This document shows positions 10,821 through 23,529 of a DNA stretch of 64,000 nucleotides, piece by piece. Source of the DNA: Tamarix chinensis (Eukaryota; Streptophyta; Magnoliopsida; Caryophyllales; Tamaricaceae); the NCBI GenBank assembly GCA_030549775.1, contig CM060175.1, forward strand, positions 33,831,262 to 33,895,261, given 5' to 3'. The first letter of the stretch is position 1, and each line of letters opens with the position of its first letter. The translations under genes were made by a program, and so were the position numbers. The notes under the pieces are model-generated. The model saw only the letters and a list, made by a program, of their open reading frames with translations, ran no database searches and was not told the DNA's origin.

Positions 10821-13800
10821 GGTGTCGAATAATAATATTAAACTTTAAGAAATTTACTAGTGTGGTACGATAATTTAAATAGGAGAGGAAAGAGTGAAGG
10901 AAAATTGAAGATTAGGTCATGGGAAAAATTAAAAAAAAAGCACTTGTATAAGGAATTTATTCCTCAAGAATACGAGCAAGAAAATTTTATAGAAACGACT
11001 ACGTTAAGGCAAGGGTTACTTGGAGTTGAAGAATACATTCGGGAGTTCAAAAGCTTAGCTCTAATATGTTATGTCCAAGAATGAGAAGAAGAAATGTGTG
11101 CATGATTCATCGGGGGTTTAAATATGAATCTTTGGGAGAAGGTAGAGGTGTATCCTCTCGAAGTGTTTAAAGATCTATCTAAGTTAGCAATCAAGTTCAG
11201 GAAATAGTTGAAGAGGACAAAGCTAACGAGCAAGTGAACCAATGCTCTATATGGTTCGACTTTCAAGGGTGTGTCAAAGCACCAATTTCTTAAACCACAA
11301 ACCAAGACAATTCTATAAGGTTCACTCGTCAAGAAAAGGGTAAGGATCATGTGGTTGATAAAGTGAACAAGCAATGCTTCAAGTGTAGAGGTTATGGCCA
11401 CTTTACTTGGGATTATCCAAACTAAAGGGCATTGAATTTGAAGGAGATAGCAAGTACATAGGCATGGGAAGAGAATGAAGACCTTGATGATGAATTAGAA
11501 GAAGAATGTGATAGCCTAGAGGATTATTTGGAAGAAGGCCAAATGGATTTCTATGTGTTGCAAAGGGTGCTTCAAGTATATCAACAACCTTTACTTACTC
11601 AACGGGGGAAGATTTTCAAAGCCAAGTGTAGAGTTGGTGATAAAATGTGTGTGGTCATCATGGATAGTGGCTAATGCACTAATGTTGCTAGTGAGAAGAT
11701 GGTAAACAAGCTTGGTTTGGAGACTAAGGGTCATCCAAGACCATATTCACTCCAATGGCTCAATAAAGATAAATGCATAAGGGTAACCAAAAAAATTATT
11801 ATTTCATTTAAGATGGGAAATTATTTTGATATTATTTTATGCGATATTCTACCTATGTATGCTTGTCACATTTTGTAAGGGAGGCCATGTCAATTCTATA
11901 GGAAGGTTGCGCATGACGAGGTCCTTAATGAGTATGTGGTTTGCAAGGGTCCAAAGAAGTTTAAGCTAAAACCTAATCAAGTCTATTTTGAGGAATGAAA
12001 AGGGGGAAGGAACCAAGTGCATGAAGCAACAAAAAGAAGAAAAAAAGAAAGAAGATATCGAGTGTAGAAGTGAAAGAGAAAAGAGTAACATGATAATGTT
12101 GATCCTTAAGAAGTGTGAGATGAATGAAGCAATTAAAGATGAGGAGATATGCTATGCATTAGTGGTAAAGGAGGTCCAAAGAAGGGATAATGCTAATATG
12201 GATCCAAAATTGCCACAAATGTTGAAAGAGTATGCTGATGTTTTTCTAGATGATGTAACAAGTGGGCTACCTCCTTTGAGAAGTATTGCACTTGCTATTG
12301 ATATTATGCTAAGATTTCTATTACCAAACAACCAACTTATAGATGCAATATGGAGGAGGCTAAGGAGCTATAGAAATAAGTGCAAAAATTATTAGATCGA
12401 CTTATGTTCAGGAGAGTATGAGTCTTTGCAGAGTTCCAACTTTTTTAGTGCCTAAGAAAGATGGTAAGTTGCGAATGTGTATTTATTCAAGGGTAATCAC
12501 CAACATCACAATCAAGTACAGATTTTTGATGCCAAGATTGAATGACATGTTTGATGAGTTGCATGGTGTAAAGGTGTTCTTGAAGATTGATCTTCAACGT
12601 GGTTATCATCAAATAAGGATAAGGGAAGGGGACGAGTGGAAGACAACTTTATAGACTAAGTATGGGTTATATGAGTGGTGGGTGATGCCATTTGGGCTAT
12701 GTAATGCACCAATTCCTTTATGAGGTTGATCACCAAGGTACTCAGATGCTTTCTTGGAGTCTTTGTTTTTTTTTATCTCAATGATATCTTTGTATATATC
12801 AAGAGTGAGTTCAAGCACATAAAACACTTAATGAAGATATTTGATAAGCTTAGAGAGGTAAGGATCTATGGTAAGATGGAGAAGTGTGATTTCATGAAGG
12901 AAAGGGTGATTTTTCCTAGTTATATTGTGAGTAGAGATGGTATTTGAGTTGATCAATCAAAAGTGGAAGCTATAAAAATGCTGCCTATTCCTACAAATGT
13001 CCATGAAGTTTGAAGTTTCCATGGGTTGGAATCATGCTATGGGCATTTCACCAAGGAATTCTCTACCATTATAGCACCTATCACACAACTTATAAAGAAA
13101 TGAGAGTTCCATTGGAATGATCATATGATAAAGGCTTTTGAAGACTTGAAGATAAAGTTATCAAATGCATCAGTATTATCTTTACTTTGTTTTGATAAAG
13201 TATTTAAAGTAACATGTGATGCAAGTGGTGTAGACATTGGGGGTGTACTTTCACTAGAAAGTAAACTGATTGCTTTCTTTTTTGAGAAGTTGAATGGTTT
13301 AAGACTCAACTATTCAACCTATGCTAAAGAGTTTTATCCTATTGTGCATTATGTGGAGACATTGAGTCATTACTTGAGACCTTTTGAAATTCATTTAGAT
13401 CATGAGAGTTTGATGTATCTACATAGTCAAAAGATGGTGATCCTAAGGCATGCTAAGTGGATAAGCTTCTTGTAGACATTTGTGTTTTCTACAAGACATG
13501 TGGATGACAAAGAAAATGTTATAGCGGATGTATTATCGAGGAGGATCATGGTACTTACCATGATGGATTCTGAGCTTTTGGGGTTTGAGATGTTCAAGAG
13601 CCACTATTCCATGGATAATGGTTTTGCTATGATCTTTGAAGATTGCAAGAAACAAGGAAGTTATGGAGCTAATGTTATTCAAGATGGGTTCGTATTCAAA
13701 CACAATTTTTTTTTTATACCGAAGACTTCAGTTCGAGACTTACTAATCATATAGGTGCATGAAGGAGGAATTGTAGGGCATTTTATAGTTCACAAGACTT

Positions 13801-14810
13801 TATAGTTGCTACAAGAACATTTCTATTCAACGAGAATGCATAAGGGAATACAAGCCATGGTTGCTAGGTGTGCTACATGCCAAAGGAGCAAGAATTTCTT
13901 CCAAAAAGGGTTATATGTACCTTTACCTATGCCTACTCAACCATGGGAATGTGTTTGTATGGATTTTATTTTGGGATTTCCTAGGACACAAAGAGGCAAG
14001 GACTCTATTATGGTTGTAGTGGATCGATTTTCCAAGATGACTCATTTTATTCCATTTCACAAGACTAATGATGCTACCCATTTTATGAATTTTTATTTCA
14101 AGGAGATCATGAGATTGCATGGAATTTTGAGAAGTGTTTCAGATAGATATGTGATGGTACTAAGTTATTTTTGGAAATGTTATGGCACATGCTAGGAGGG
14201 AAGCTTCTAATTAGTACATTGCATCATCATCAAATGGATGGACAAACTGAAGTTCCTAATAGAACTTTGGGTACTTTGATAAGGAGATTAGTGAGTAAGA
14301 ATGCTAAGGATTAGGATGTCAAGTTAGCACATGCGGAGTTTTCTTACAATCAAAGTCCTTCTATGACAACAATTCTTATCTGTTCGATATAGTAGATGGT
14401 ATTAATCTATATATGCTGATTGATATGATACCATTGAAGAATGGTGTAGTGAAGAGTTATAATGCACAAGAGAGTGGAGTTCTTTCAAAAAATTCATCAA
14501 AAATCTAAGCACAATATTGAGAAGGCAAATGAAGTGTATAAGACATGAGCAAACAAGCATAGGAGTCAACATATTTTTCAGCCAGGAGATTTGGTATTAT
14601 TATACTTGAAAAAAGAGAGCTTTCCTAATCTAAGGAAACACAATATTATGCCAAGGGTGGATGGTCCTTTCAAATTACTTCAAATGTTTGGGGAAAGTGC
14701 TTATGGGCTGAATTTGTTAGATTCATATGATGAGGTGTCAAGAACATTTATCGTTGGAGACATTAACCCTTATTATGGCAATGCAAATTTGAAGGAAAAT
14801 TCAAATCAAC
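10816..14810 (+). pseudogene. E1 gag-pol (decayed CRM-like polyprotein)
   Basis: Domains can be followed in order through many stops and frameshifts. Gag remainder is at 10816-11370. A CCHC zinc knuckle lies at about 11371-11425 (CFKCRGYGH, its third cysteine replaced by tyrosine). The aspartic protease with DSG then stop is near 11660-11900. Reverse transcriptase is at about 12290-12960, with the YxDD motif read as YLND near 12778. RNase H is at about 13125-13540 (CDASGVDIGGVLS, then ENVIADVLSRR). Integrase is at about 13800-14400 (CATCQRSKN zinc-binding pair; MDFILGFPRTQRGKDSI). The C-terminal part at 14591-14842 ends in NLKENSNQQGEND. The SFHGLA-type RNase H linker and this tail suggest a CRM-like chromovirus, but this is my judgement from motifs. 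It is inactive. Confidence 0.8.
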
Positions 14811-14820
14811 AAGGGGAGAA
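14811..14820 (+). other. Polypurine tract of E1
   Basis: AAGGGGAGAA directly before the 3' LTR, the plus-strand primer site expected there. E5 has a matching one at 62485-62494. Confidence 0.7.
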
Positions 14821-15483
14821 TGATGCAGGAGAAAACACTTAAGAATTTGATTTTATAACTATGGAACAAATTATTCTTTATTTAGAAAGTAACTCCCATA
14901 AATATAAAGACTAACAGACGGTTATGTTGCCAAGAATGTACAAACGAGCAATTAAGTGTCTACGTGAATATGCAAGGAGTGTATGGAATGATGATCACGT
15001 GCATGGGGGCGTTTCTTTGCAGAATTTTCAAGCACTATTATTAATTTAGTTAATTAATTAATTAATTAGTAGAGTTGGATAATAGATAAAGCATAATGTT
15101 AGCATAAAAGTAGTAAAATATCTTTTAGCTTGGAATCTTTTGAATTATGCATTTAGCTAAGTGCTAGAATGGATATAAATAGCCATATATGACACGAGTA
15201 TGAGACACTGAAGTTGAAGATCAATATTCACATTTAAGATCAATATTAAAGTTGAATACAAGTGAATTATGTGTGAGTTCACTTCAAGTTAATCGAATCT
15301 GTATCAATAATTCAGTGTGAGAGTTTTAATCTCTTCTTCTATGTGAATTAGAGATTAATTCACAATTTTTATAACCACTTAATCCATATTTTTCCAGCCA
15401 TAATTATCATAAAAAGTAGAATCTAATTCAAAACTAACTTAATCCCTAATTTAGTTTCCACATTCAAAACCTTAAACCCTTCT
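14821..15483 (+). repeat. 3' LTR of E1, truncated (663 of about 987 bp)
   Basis: Begins TGATGCAGGAG like the 5' LTR and matches it to the AAACCCTTC near 15483. The last third, with the expected CACATCA end, is absent. The following bases belong to the E2 gag region. Confidence 0.8.
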
Positions 15484-18400
15484 GATTTTGTTTTGGAGTG
15501 CTCTGAGGTCAAATAATCCAATTAAATGAAGGGATTTGAATTCAAGATTAGAACATGAAGAATAATTTATAGTGATTGGAAGTAATATAAATTTCCATGA
15601 CTATTAACCTAAGTATCATCAAAAGGAGTATAAGGGCACTAAGCTTGATCTCCCCAACTTTGATGGTTAGCTTGATGTAGATTCATTTCTTGAATAGTTG
15701 CATAGAGTGAAGGATATTTTTGAGTTTAAAGATTATGAAGACAAAAAAATTACAAATTAATAACTCTTAATTTTAAGAAATTGTTTAGAACTTGGAACAA
15801 TAATATGAAGAAGATTAGGGAACGAGACTGCAAGCAAAATATTAAATCTTGGGAGAAACTTAAGAAACATATAAGGAAGAAATTTACTCCTAAATAGTAT
15901 GAGAAATATAATCACATAAAATTAACTACTCTTAGGCAAGGAATACTAAGTTTCAAGGAGTATGTTAGGGAATTTGAGAGCTTGGCACTAGTATGTCATA
16001 TTAATGAAAGGAAGGAATAGACTTGTGCTAGATTCTTGGGAGGTGTTAAGATGATGATTCGAGACAAGGTATAAACTTGTCTTTATGATTCTTTAGATGA
16101 TATGATTAAAATTCCCCTATGATTTGAAAAGAAATTTAATTCCACTAAGCCTCATACAAAAAAAATTAATCGATGCACTGAATACTACTCATGTAAACAA
16201 ACTACAAAATTTGGAGCGAGTACTTGACTTCTACTAATCTTGAGAAGAAACAAATAATTATTAGAGAGGAGAAAGGTAAAAATAAAGTAAATGAAGTCTC
16301 TATTTGGAAATGTTTCAAATGTTGAGGCTTCGGACACTTCGCTCATGACTGTCCAAATCAAAGGGTACTATCAATCCAAGAGATTGAAGCCATAGAGATA
16401 TGTGAGGAAATTCTAAAATTGAGTTTTTTGAGGAAGCTTATAGTGAATCCAAGGAAGAATAAACTACTTGTTATGTATTAGAGAGAGTACTTCAAGCACA
16501 AGCTACTAACTAACCTACTAAGAGGGAGAAGATATTTAAAATAAAAGGGAGCGTAAACAATATGGTTTTTTGTATTATCATTGATAGTGGCTCTTATAAA
16601 AACATAGCCAATGAAAAGATGGTTAAGGAATTGGGGTGGAAAGATACACCACATCCAAGATCTTATTCTCCTCATTGGTTAAATAAATACAAGGGAGTCA
16701 AGGTGATGAGACAAACCCTAGTATCATTTAATATTAGTAACAACCATGATGAGGTGCAATGCAACATTTTATCTATGGGCGCACTTAAAATCTTACTAGG
16801 TAGGCCATGCCATTATGATAGAAATGATATTAATAATGGTATGACTAATGAGTATCAAGTCGAGAAGGAAAAAAGAAGCATAAACTTAAACCTTCTAAGA
16901 ATGATAAGAAGAGAAAAGTTGAGAGTAACAAGAGTTTATTCTTACATGAAAAGTCTATGGTCAAATGTATTCAATAAGAAGCGAGTTGTTATGCTGTAGT
17001 CAAGAAATAATCACTACAAGGGGAGAAAGATAATAACATTCCTGAATTAGATAAACTCCTTGAAGAGTATCATGATGTTTTCCTAATGAATTACCACCTA
17101 GATTGCCATAGAAGAGAGGGATAGAACATTCCATAGATTTACATCCTTATGTGTCCTTACCTAATAGGTCTGCATATAGATGTAATCTAGAGGAGGGTTA
17201 AGGAGGTAGAAAAAGAAATTCAATAGCTTGTGAAGACATGCTATGTGAGGAAAATCACGAGTCTGTGTTGACACATGTGCATTGACTCAAGAACTATTAA
17301 CAATATCACTATTATGTATCAATTACTAATGCCAAGACTAGATGATATGCAGGATACGTTATGTGGGGTATGAGTATTCTCTAAGATTGATTTGAGAAGC
17401 ATATATCATTAGATGAGGAGTATAAAAGGGGATGAGTGGAAAACTACATTCAAAACTAAGTATGGTATTTACGAGTTAATAGTGATGCCTTTTGGCTTAT
17501 GTAATGCACCAAGTCGATTCATGAGATTAATGAATAAAGTACTTAGACCTTTTCTTGGAGTTTTCATCATAGTTTACTTTGATACATACTTGTGTACATT
17601 CGAAGTATCTATAACCATCTAATTAATCTAAGGAAATTTTTTTATAAACTAAGGGAGACTATACTCTATGGAAAAATGTAAAAATATAACTTTATACTTT
17701 TGACTATAGTTTTCCTTGGATACATAGTGAGTAGCAAAAGTATTAAAGTTGATCCCATTAAAAATGAGGCTATTAAGAGTTGGCTGACACCAAAGGATAT
17801 TCATAAAGTAAGGAGTTTTTATAGTTTGGCAAGTTTCTGTAGGATATTCATTAAGGATAACTCAACTCAAGAAAAAAGCTTAGTTTAATTGGAGTCGGAA
17901 TATGACTAGACCATTTTAGAATTTGAAGAATAAGATATGCAATGCACTAGTACTTTCTTAACCTTACTTTGAGAAATTATTTGATGTTACTTGTGATTTA
18001 AGTGGGAGGAAAAACAAGCTATTGCATTTTTTAGTGAGAAATTGAATGGAGTGAGGCTGAATTATTCCATATATGATAAAGAGTTCTATGCCATCATATA
18101 AAGTCTAGAAACATGGAGTCATTAATTAAGGCCTAAACCATTTGTTTTGAATTCAGATCATAAGAGTTTGAAATATCTGCGTAGGCAAAGAAAATAAGTC
18201 TGAGGTATGCAAAATGGGTTAGTTTCTTACAACCCTTTAAGTTTTATGTCAAGTATTTTAAAGCTAAAAAAAATGTCATGGCAGATGCTTTGTCTCATAG
18301 ACCAATAATATTAGTAGTATTGGATGTTAAGTTATTGGGATTTGAGATGGTGAAGGTATTGTATGATAAGGATGCAGATTTTTTGGACATATATAATATG

Positions 18401-19558
18401 TTCAAAGGAATAGTTGTTTTGGTATTTATTTACTAAAAGATGACTATCTCTTCAAACTTAATAAGTTGTATATACCTCGTTCAAGTGTATGTGATTTACT
18501 TATTAAAGAAGTACATGAAGAAGGTATAGCTGGTGATTTTGGAGTTCATAAGAGCAGGGAAATACTATAAGAAAACATCTACTGATGGATGATAAAACTA
18601 GCATAAACAATCATAGGATGATGCATAACTTGTTAGAAAAGTAAATGTTTAATCCATAAGGTTTTGAATACTCCTTTACTAGTACTTAGTGTGATCATGG
18701 ATTTCATATTAGGATTACCAAGGATATAGAGGGGTAAAGATTCTATTCTTGTGGTAATGGGTCAATTTTTTAAAATGGCACACTTTATACCTTATAAAAA
18801 AACAAATAATGCAACCCATGTAGTAGACTTATATTTCTAAGAAATAGTGAGGTTACATGGGGTTCCTAAAAGTATAGTGTCGGATAGGGATATAAATTCT
18901 TAAGCTACTTTTGGAAGACACTTTAGCATATGTTAGGTACTAAGTTGTGGTTTAGTACTTCTCATCATCCACAAATGGATGGTCGAACCAAAGGGACTAA
19001 TAGAACTCTAGGTACTTTACTATGAGGTTTGGTAAATAAGAGTACCAAGGATTGGGATATAAAGCTTGCACATGATGAGTTTGCATACGATAGAAGTCCT
19101 TCGTGTACAACTAAAACAAGTCCTTATGAGATTGTATACAAAGTTAATCTATATCTACTATGTTGTTATTTAAGAGAGGGGATATAAAAAGTTATGATAT
19201 TAAGGGAAGAATCAAATTCTATGGAAAACTTCAACAACAAATTAAAGACTACATTTGAAAATTGAATGCTAAATACCAAGATCAAGCAAATAAAAATAAA
19301 ATTCAATAAGTGTTAAAACCAGGAGATTTTGTATGGATATATTTGAGAAAAGAAAGATTTCCAAACTGAAGAAAAAATAAATTAATGCTAAGATTAGATG
19401 GTCCATCAAAAAACTTAAGAAAATTTGGAAATAAAGTAGAGGAACTTGAATTACCTAAACATTGTGGAGGAGTGTCAATGACTTTCAATGTTAGTAACTT
19501 ATTTCCATATTATAGTGTTGCTAATTTGAGGGAAAATTCTTCTTTACAATTGCGAAAA
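15484..19558 (+). pseudogene. E2 gag-pol (decayed CRM-like polyprotein)
   Basis: Gag is traceable at about 15630-16300 (LDLPNFDG). A zinc knuckle is at about 16306-16362, with its first cysteine present and the second lost to a stop. Protease with IIDSG lies in the open stretch 16562-16999 and ends with a LLGRPCHYDR motif. Reverse transcriptase is at about 17090-17890, where the catalytic YFDD reads YFDT near 17578. RNase H is at about 17930-18300. Integrase is at about 18480-19200, with MDFILGLPR-like sequence near 18690. The C-terminal region is at about 19320-19555. Stops and frameshifts occur throughout. It is related to E1 but clearly a different family. It is inactive. Confidence 0.75.
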
Positions 19559-20376
19559 GGATGTGGTCACATCTATTGAAAACTCCCAATATTCTTCTTC
19601 TAATGATGTAGATAAAGAGGAATTAGCATACTTGGAGATAGAAACAATTATGCTTGAAAATTCTTATACTTTTAATGTTTTGTCAAGTCATTCTTGCAGG
19701 AATTGTACATGTTTGCAAGAAATTCATGAAGTTCATAATGGTTGAAGTTTTTTGAGGTATAAGGTAATGACAATGGATTTTAAGATTATAAAATGAAAGG
19801 AAGAACAAGGCTATATGACTATAAAGTTTAATCACATATGATTATATCTATATATAGCAATATTAAGTTGTCTAGCTTTGTTATTTTTTTGCCTACTTTG
19901 TAATTCTTGTAAACCTATCATTGTTACTTTTATTGTAAGCCAAGAACCGTGCCCCTTAGGATGGTTAACTCATTAATGAGGATGCTAATGGGATTCTTAA
20001 TGGAAAAGGGCCTGCATGGTTCCATGCCTATATAAGCACTTGTCCTCAAGGATTCAACATATTATCATCAAATATGAAATTTCATGAAGATTGATCATGA
20101 CTTTTGAGAGAGTATACACGAGAGTGGTTCTTCATCTTGTCTTCTCCTTTTTGAAGCATATGTATTAAGAATTAGAAGAGGTAATCTAGTGATAAATATA
20201 ATATTCCTATTAGAAGAGTTAGATCTTAGATTAAATCTAGTCAAATTTTATCATCATTCGAGTAACCAAAGAACAAGAAAGTGAAGTAGAGTTTTGTATA
20301 TACATTTTTGCATCTTGTGATTCTTTAAAAAGGGTCCTAAGTGTTATAGAAGATTTAGAGATAATCTTCTACATCA
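19559..20376 (+). repeat. 3' LTR of E2 (818 bp)
   Basis: Aligns end to end with 2092-2916, although its first base has changed (GG for TG). It is preceded by a purine-rich tract (GCGAAAA) and ends ACATCA. Confidence 0.7.
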
Positions 20377-20549
20377 TTTTCAAGGATTAAATGATAATTG
20401 GAAAAACTCCAAAATCTATAACTAAATATTCTTCAAAACATGCAGGTGATACCACTTCAAAATAAACTACATTATCAAAACTTAAGAATAGTGTATACAA
20501 ATTTCCAAACCCTTTAAAACTATCTAACTCCTTAACAAAAAATCAATGA
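20377..20549 (+). other. Right flank of E2, unassigned
   Basis: AT-rich sequence linking the E2 LTR to the movement-protein-like fragment. It may belong to the same integrated viral sequence, but no motif is clear. Confidence 0.3.
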
Positions 20550-20960
20550 AAAAACATATCAAATATGCCTTCAAATATATACAAATAGGGCCTATTTAGG
20601 TAAGGTTCAAACCTCCTATTAGAGAAGAATTTAATAAATCAATCCTTACCATCCTATTAGATGCTAGAATTACAAAATTTGATGATTCAATCCATAGAAC
20701 CACTGAATCCATTATCTACAATCATTTCATTTTATTTTATTACTATACCAATCTTCTTATTGCCTTAAGTGATGAAAATCTCCTCCAATCCTTTTTCCTC
20801 AAAATAAGAATCCCTGAATACGAAGGATCCATAATAGTAGCTATGATTTACCAAATTCATTATAAAGCTATACAAGTAACTTTGAAAATACATTATTTCA
20901 AACGACCAACTATGATTCCATAACATAAAACCCCTATTTTCACTACTAAAATATTTCATT
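20550..20960 (+). pseudogene. Fragment resembling a caulimovirid movement protein (endogenous pararetrovirus)
   Basis: One plus-strand frame stays mostly open for about 110 codons, broken by a stop near 20594 and another near 20921. The pattern of short hydrophobic strands, with LLDARITKFDDSI near the start and IPEYEGSIIVAMIYQIHYK later, resembles the 30K-type movement proteins of plant pararetroviruses, particularly the Florendovirus group found integrated in many plant genomes. The rest of a viral genome (coat, protease, reverse transcriptase) was not found here. The fragment is broken and not functional. The assignment is a judgement from pattern. An antisense open frame over the same bases has no recognisable domain. 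Confidence 0.42.
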
Positions 20961-21049
20961 TCATTAAGTTCTATTTCACTTATCTTTATTTCATGGTGAG
21001 ATAAAGAGGTAATATTTCAATAATGAAAATATTGGGAATTAAACATCAT

Positions 21050-21720
21050 ATTAGATATTAACCTCCTAGCCTTAGTTGAGGTCTTATCTACTATTGTTCC
21101 AACACTAGCATAATCTATCCTATTATGACCAAATGACTTTATTTCTTCATAGAAATAAAATATTAATAATTTTTTGCTAATTAGATGGTTAGAACAACTA
21201 CCACATAATTTTTTAAATCTTTCCCAATATTCATCTAATGACTCTCTTCCGTCCTACCTATTACCACATATTTTCTTTTCTATTATTTATGGCCCTTTAT
21301 GTTGGAAATTAATTTTCTAGAAATAATTATTGCATATCAACACAGGTATTAACATATCCAATAGGTAAATCATAGAACCACTTCTTAGTAGCAAAAGTTA
21401 AATCAAAACAAGAAGCTTTTAATTTAAGTTGATCTACACTTACTCCTTTGGGTTTCATACTAGAACAACCTATATGAAATTCCTTGAGAAATTTGTTCAA
21501 ATTACTAATACAACTTGATCTAAAGGAGCTAGTCTCTTAAAAATCAATAAAAATAGGAAGTGCACGAGTCATCCTGGTCTAATCTCACACTCATCATGGT
21601 CTTCAAGATAATCAATGTGAAGAAGATCAGGATTAAAGTAGGAGCTGGTAGTTCCGTAGAAGTTTATTTCACCATTGGTTTTTTAATAAGACCCTCCTAA
21701 TTATCTTCAATGGCCTCTTC
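21050..21720 (-). pseudogene. Athila-like gag fragment
   Basis: Read on the minus strand, about 21250 down to 21055 gives ESLDEYWERFKKLC, a histidine-containing loop, then LLIFYFYEEI and VDKTSTKARRLISNM. Upstream, about 21500 down to 21320 gives LKEFHIGCSSMKPKGVS followed by LKLKASCFDLTFATKKWFYDLP. This is the hallmark capsid region of Athila-type Ty3/gypsy elements. Frameshifts and stops separate the parts. The element is cut off at its 3' side near 21000, where the movement-protein-like fragment begins. No Athila pol was found in the window. Confidence 0.75.
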
Positions 21721-21970
21721 AAATAGTGATGAGCTATCACTTAGAGACAAAGGAATAGTATAAACATATTCCAATCACCTTTGAGTTCTATTTTCAACTA
21801 GAGATGAATAATTAGGATCCCCCAGTTGAATGAGTTAATGGCTATTTTCACTTACAAATGCTTTCAAACATTGATTCCTATTAGACAAGGACAATAAGAG
21901 AAAAATAAGTTATTTCTAGAAGAAGAGATAAACAAAAATTCATATAAAAAATAAGCTTTAAAGTATCAAG

Positions 21971-21991
21971 TCATGGGCAAGGACACAAAAG
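21971..21991 (-). other. Decayed primer-binding site of the Athila-like element
   Basis: On the minus strand TTGTGTCCTTGCCC can be aligned with the TTGGCGCCGTTGCC primer site usual for Athila. It is followed by a conserved-looking ACTTTAAAGCTT leader. This places the 5' LTR to the right of this point. Confidence 0.5.
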
Positions 21992-22660
21992 TTTGATGTC
22001 ATATTATAGACACACCAATCTAAACCATAAACACACTCACAAATAGCAAGCTTTGAGTATGAGCCGATCCCAAGAAGAATTTTATCTAATTTATATATTT
22101 ATATTATCATAAAAATTTCCACGGTTATCGAATAAGAAAACTAGCAATTAATAATGTAAACAATAAAAACTAAAAATTAAAAAAATGAATAACAATATTG
22201 GAATAGTAGGGATTAGAGGACATATTTAATATAGGGATATCAATCGATCATTAAATAAATTGCTGGTGTAGTATTTCTAAAGTTAACCTATAGAAGCTTG
22301 CATGCATCAGCTTCTTATCATCCCCTTATGCAAATAAACCATAGTCTACTTATGTTTTATTATCTAATAAATCAATAACCTAGGATAAGATCTCTAGATC
22401 TAATTAATGGTAGCATTATCGATTAGGGAGTAGCTAACTAGAACTATAATTATGTGCTCGAATTATGTAATTGTAAAGATTAATAAACATGGATTAAATT
22501 AATAACCTATTTGCTACTTATAGATGCATATGTTAACAATTACGAATTAACTCTAGTATCCAAGATTGAGATTAACACTCAAATTAAAATAAGAGATAAA
22601 GGTAGATAATAAATAATAAATATTAGATTGGTGATCATTAAACTTAGTTTATTAATCTAA
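21992..22660 (-). repeat. Probable 5' LTR of the Athila-like element, far boundary unknown
   Basis: Lies on the LTR side of the decayed primer site and has no coding content. I could not find a partner LTR or the outer TG end, so the stated right limit is arbitrary. Confidence 0.35.
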
Positions 22661-23529
22661 CAAAAAAACACATGAAAATCAAGTCTGATTCACATATAAT
22701 GATTACTTATTCTGTAACCTTCAATTATCCTTTTACCCTATACTAATCTATCCTTTTACATTGAAAAAACTTGAAAATGTTGAATCTAAATACATAAAAA
22801 CTGTAACTTTAATAAATATAGTGAAACAAAATAACAAGTATTAAATTAGTTACATACATAATGAGAATGAAATTAAAAATAATAAAAATTATTAACTATA
22901 TATAACAATAAAGGTACAAAAGAACTTTTGGGATTGCAAATCTGCAAACACTTTATGATACTCCATCCTTTAATTAGAATAAATTACTAACTAATTTAAA
23001 AAAAGAACCATATTATTTTAGTAATAATGAAAAAAAAAGCATTGTTCTCATGGTGGTGGTCATTGATGCTCTATTTATCCAAGTATGTGTTATACATATA
23101 GATAGAAGGTTGAATGAATCATATTCAAATTATGAAAAAATATGATCTATGTTACTAAATATAAGGTATGTGTATTTTTTTATCTAACATTATCTTGTGA
23201 GATGAATTAATTTAGCACATGGGGGGAGAACCAAGGAAATAGAGGTCGTAGATTTATAAATATGAGCCCCTTGTATTTCCTATCTATTCATCATCGTCTC
23301 ATGATTTTTCTTCACATAAATTCTATTATATGGCCTTACATGATGGTACATCTATATTTCCATATTCCAGGCTTTCTTCTCATAATGTGTTTTGTTTCCT
23401 TAGTTTCCAGCTCTAACTTTTTCTACAAAACTAGGCCAATAGAGATAACTCAAGAAAAATGTTAAATTGTTATAATAAATTTAGAATGTTGGGTCTAGAT
23501 ATATTCAATAACTCCATAGATTATGTAGG
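22661..23529. other. AT-rich DNA, nothing recognised
   Basis: No domain, primer site or LTR end could be identified. It may include the truncated 5' part of D2. The short open frame at 23262-23465 has no recognisable similarity. Confidence 0.4.

Larger units (their letters stand above)
3794..15483 (+). mobile_element. E1: Ty3/gypsy element, truncated 3' LTR, split by S1
   Basis: The 5' LTR (3794-4780) is followed by a primer site (4785), leader and the start of gag. Solo LTR S1 occupies 5334-10815, then gag-pol resumes (10816 to about 14810), followed by a purine tract and a 3' LTR that breaks off at 15483. The host on both sides is E2. Removing S1 and one GAAAC copy restores a gag region colinear with E5 (compare about 59390-59510). 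Confidence 0.8.
2092..20376 (+). mobile_element. E2: old Ty3/gypsy element, split by E1
   Basis: I infer a single element from a 5' LTR at 2092-2916, a primer-binding-like site at 2921, leader to 3793, decayed gag-pol at 15484-19558 and a 3' LTR at 19559-20376. The two LTRs are clearly the same family, although diverged. The bases left of the 5' LTR (TTTTT) and right of the 3' LTR (TTTTC) could be a decayed 5-base target duplication, but they are low complexity. E1 and, inside it, S1 occupy 3794-15483. An alternative is two separate E2-family copies, with the junctions coming from deletions. Confidence 0.6.

Noticed and set aside
20765..20959. Minus-strand open frame of 64 codons
   Set aside because: Antisense to the movement-protein-like frame and without a recognisable domain. 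The plus-strand reading shows the better pattern.
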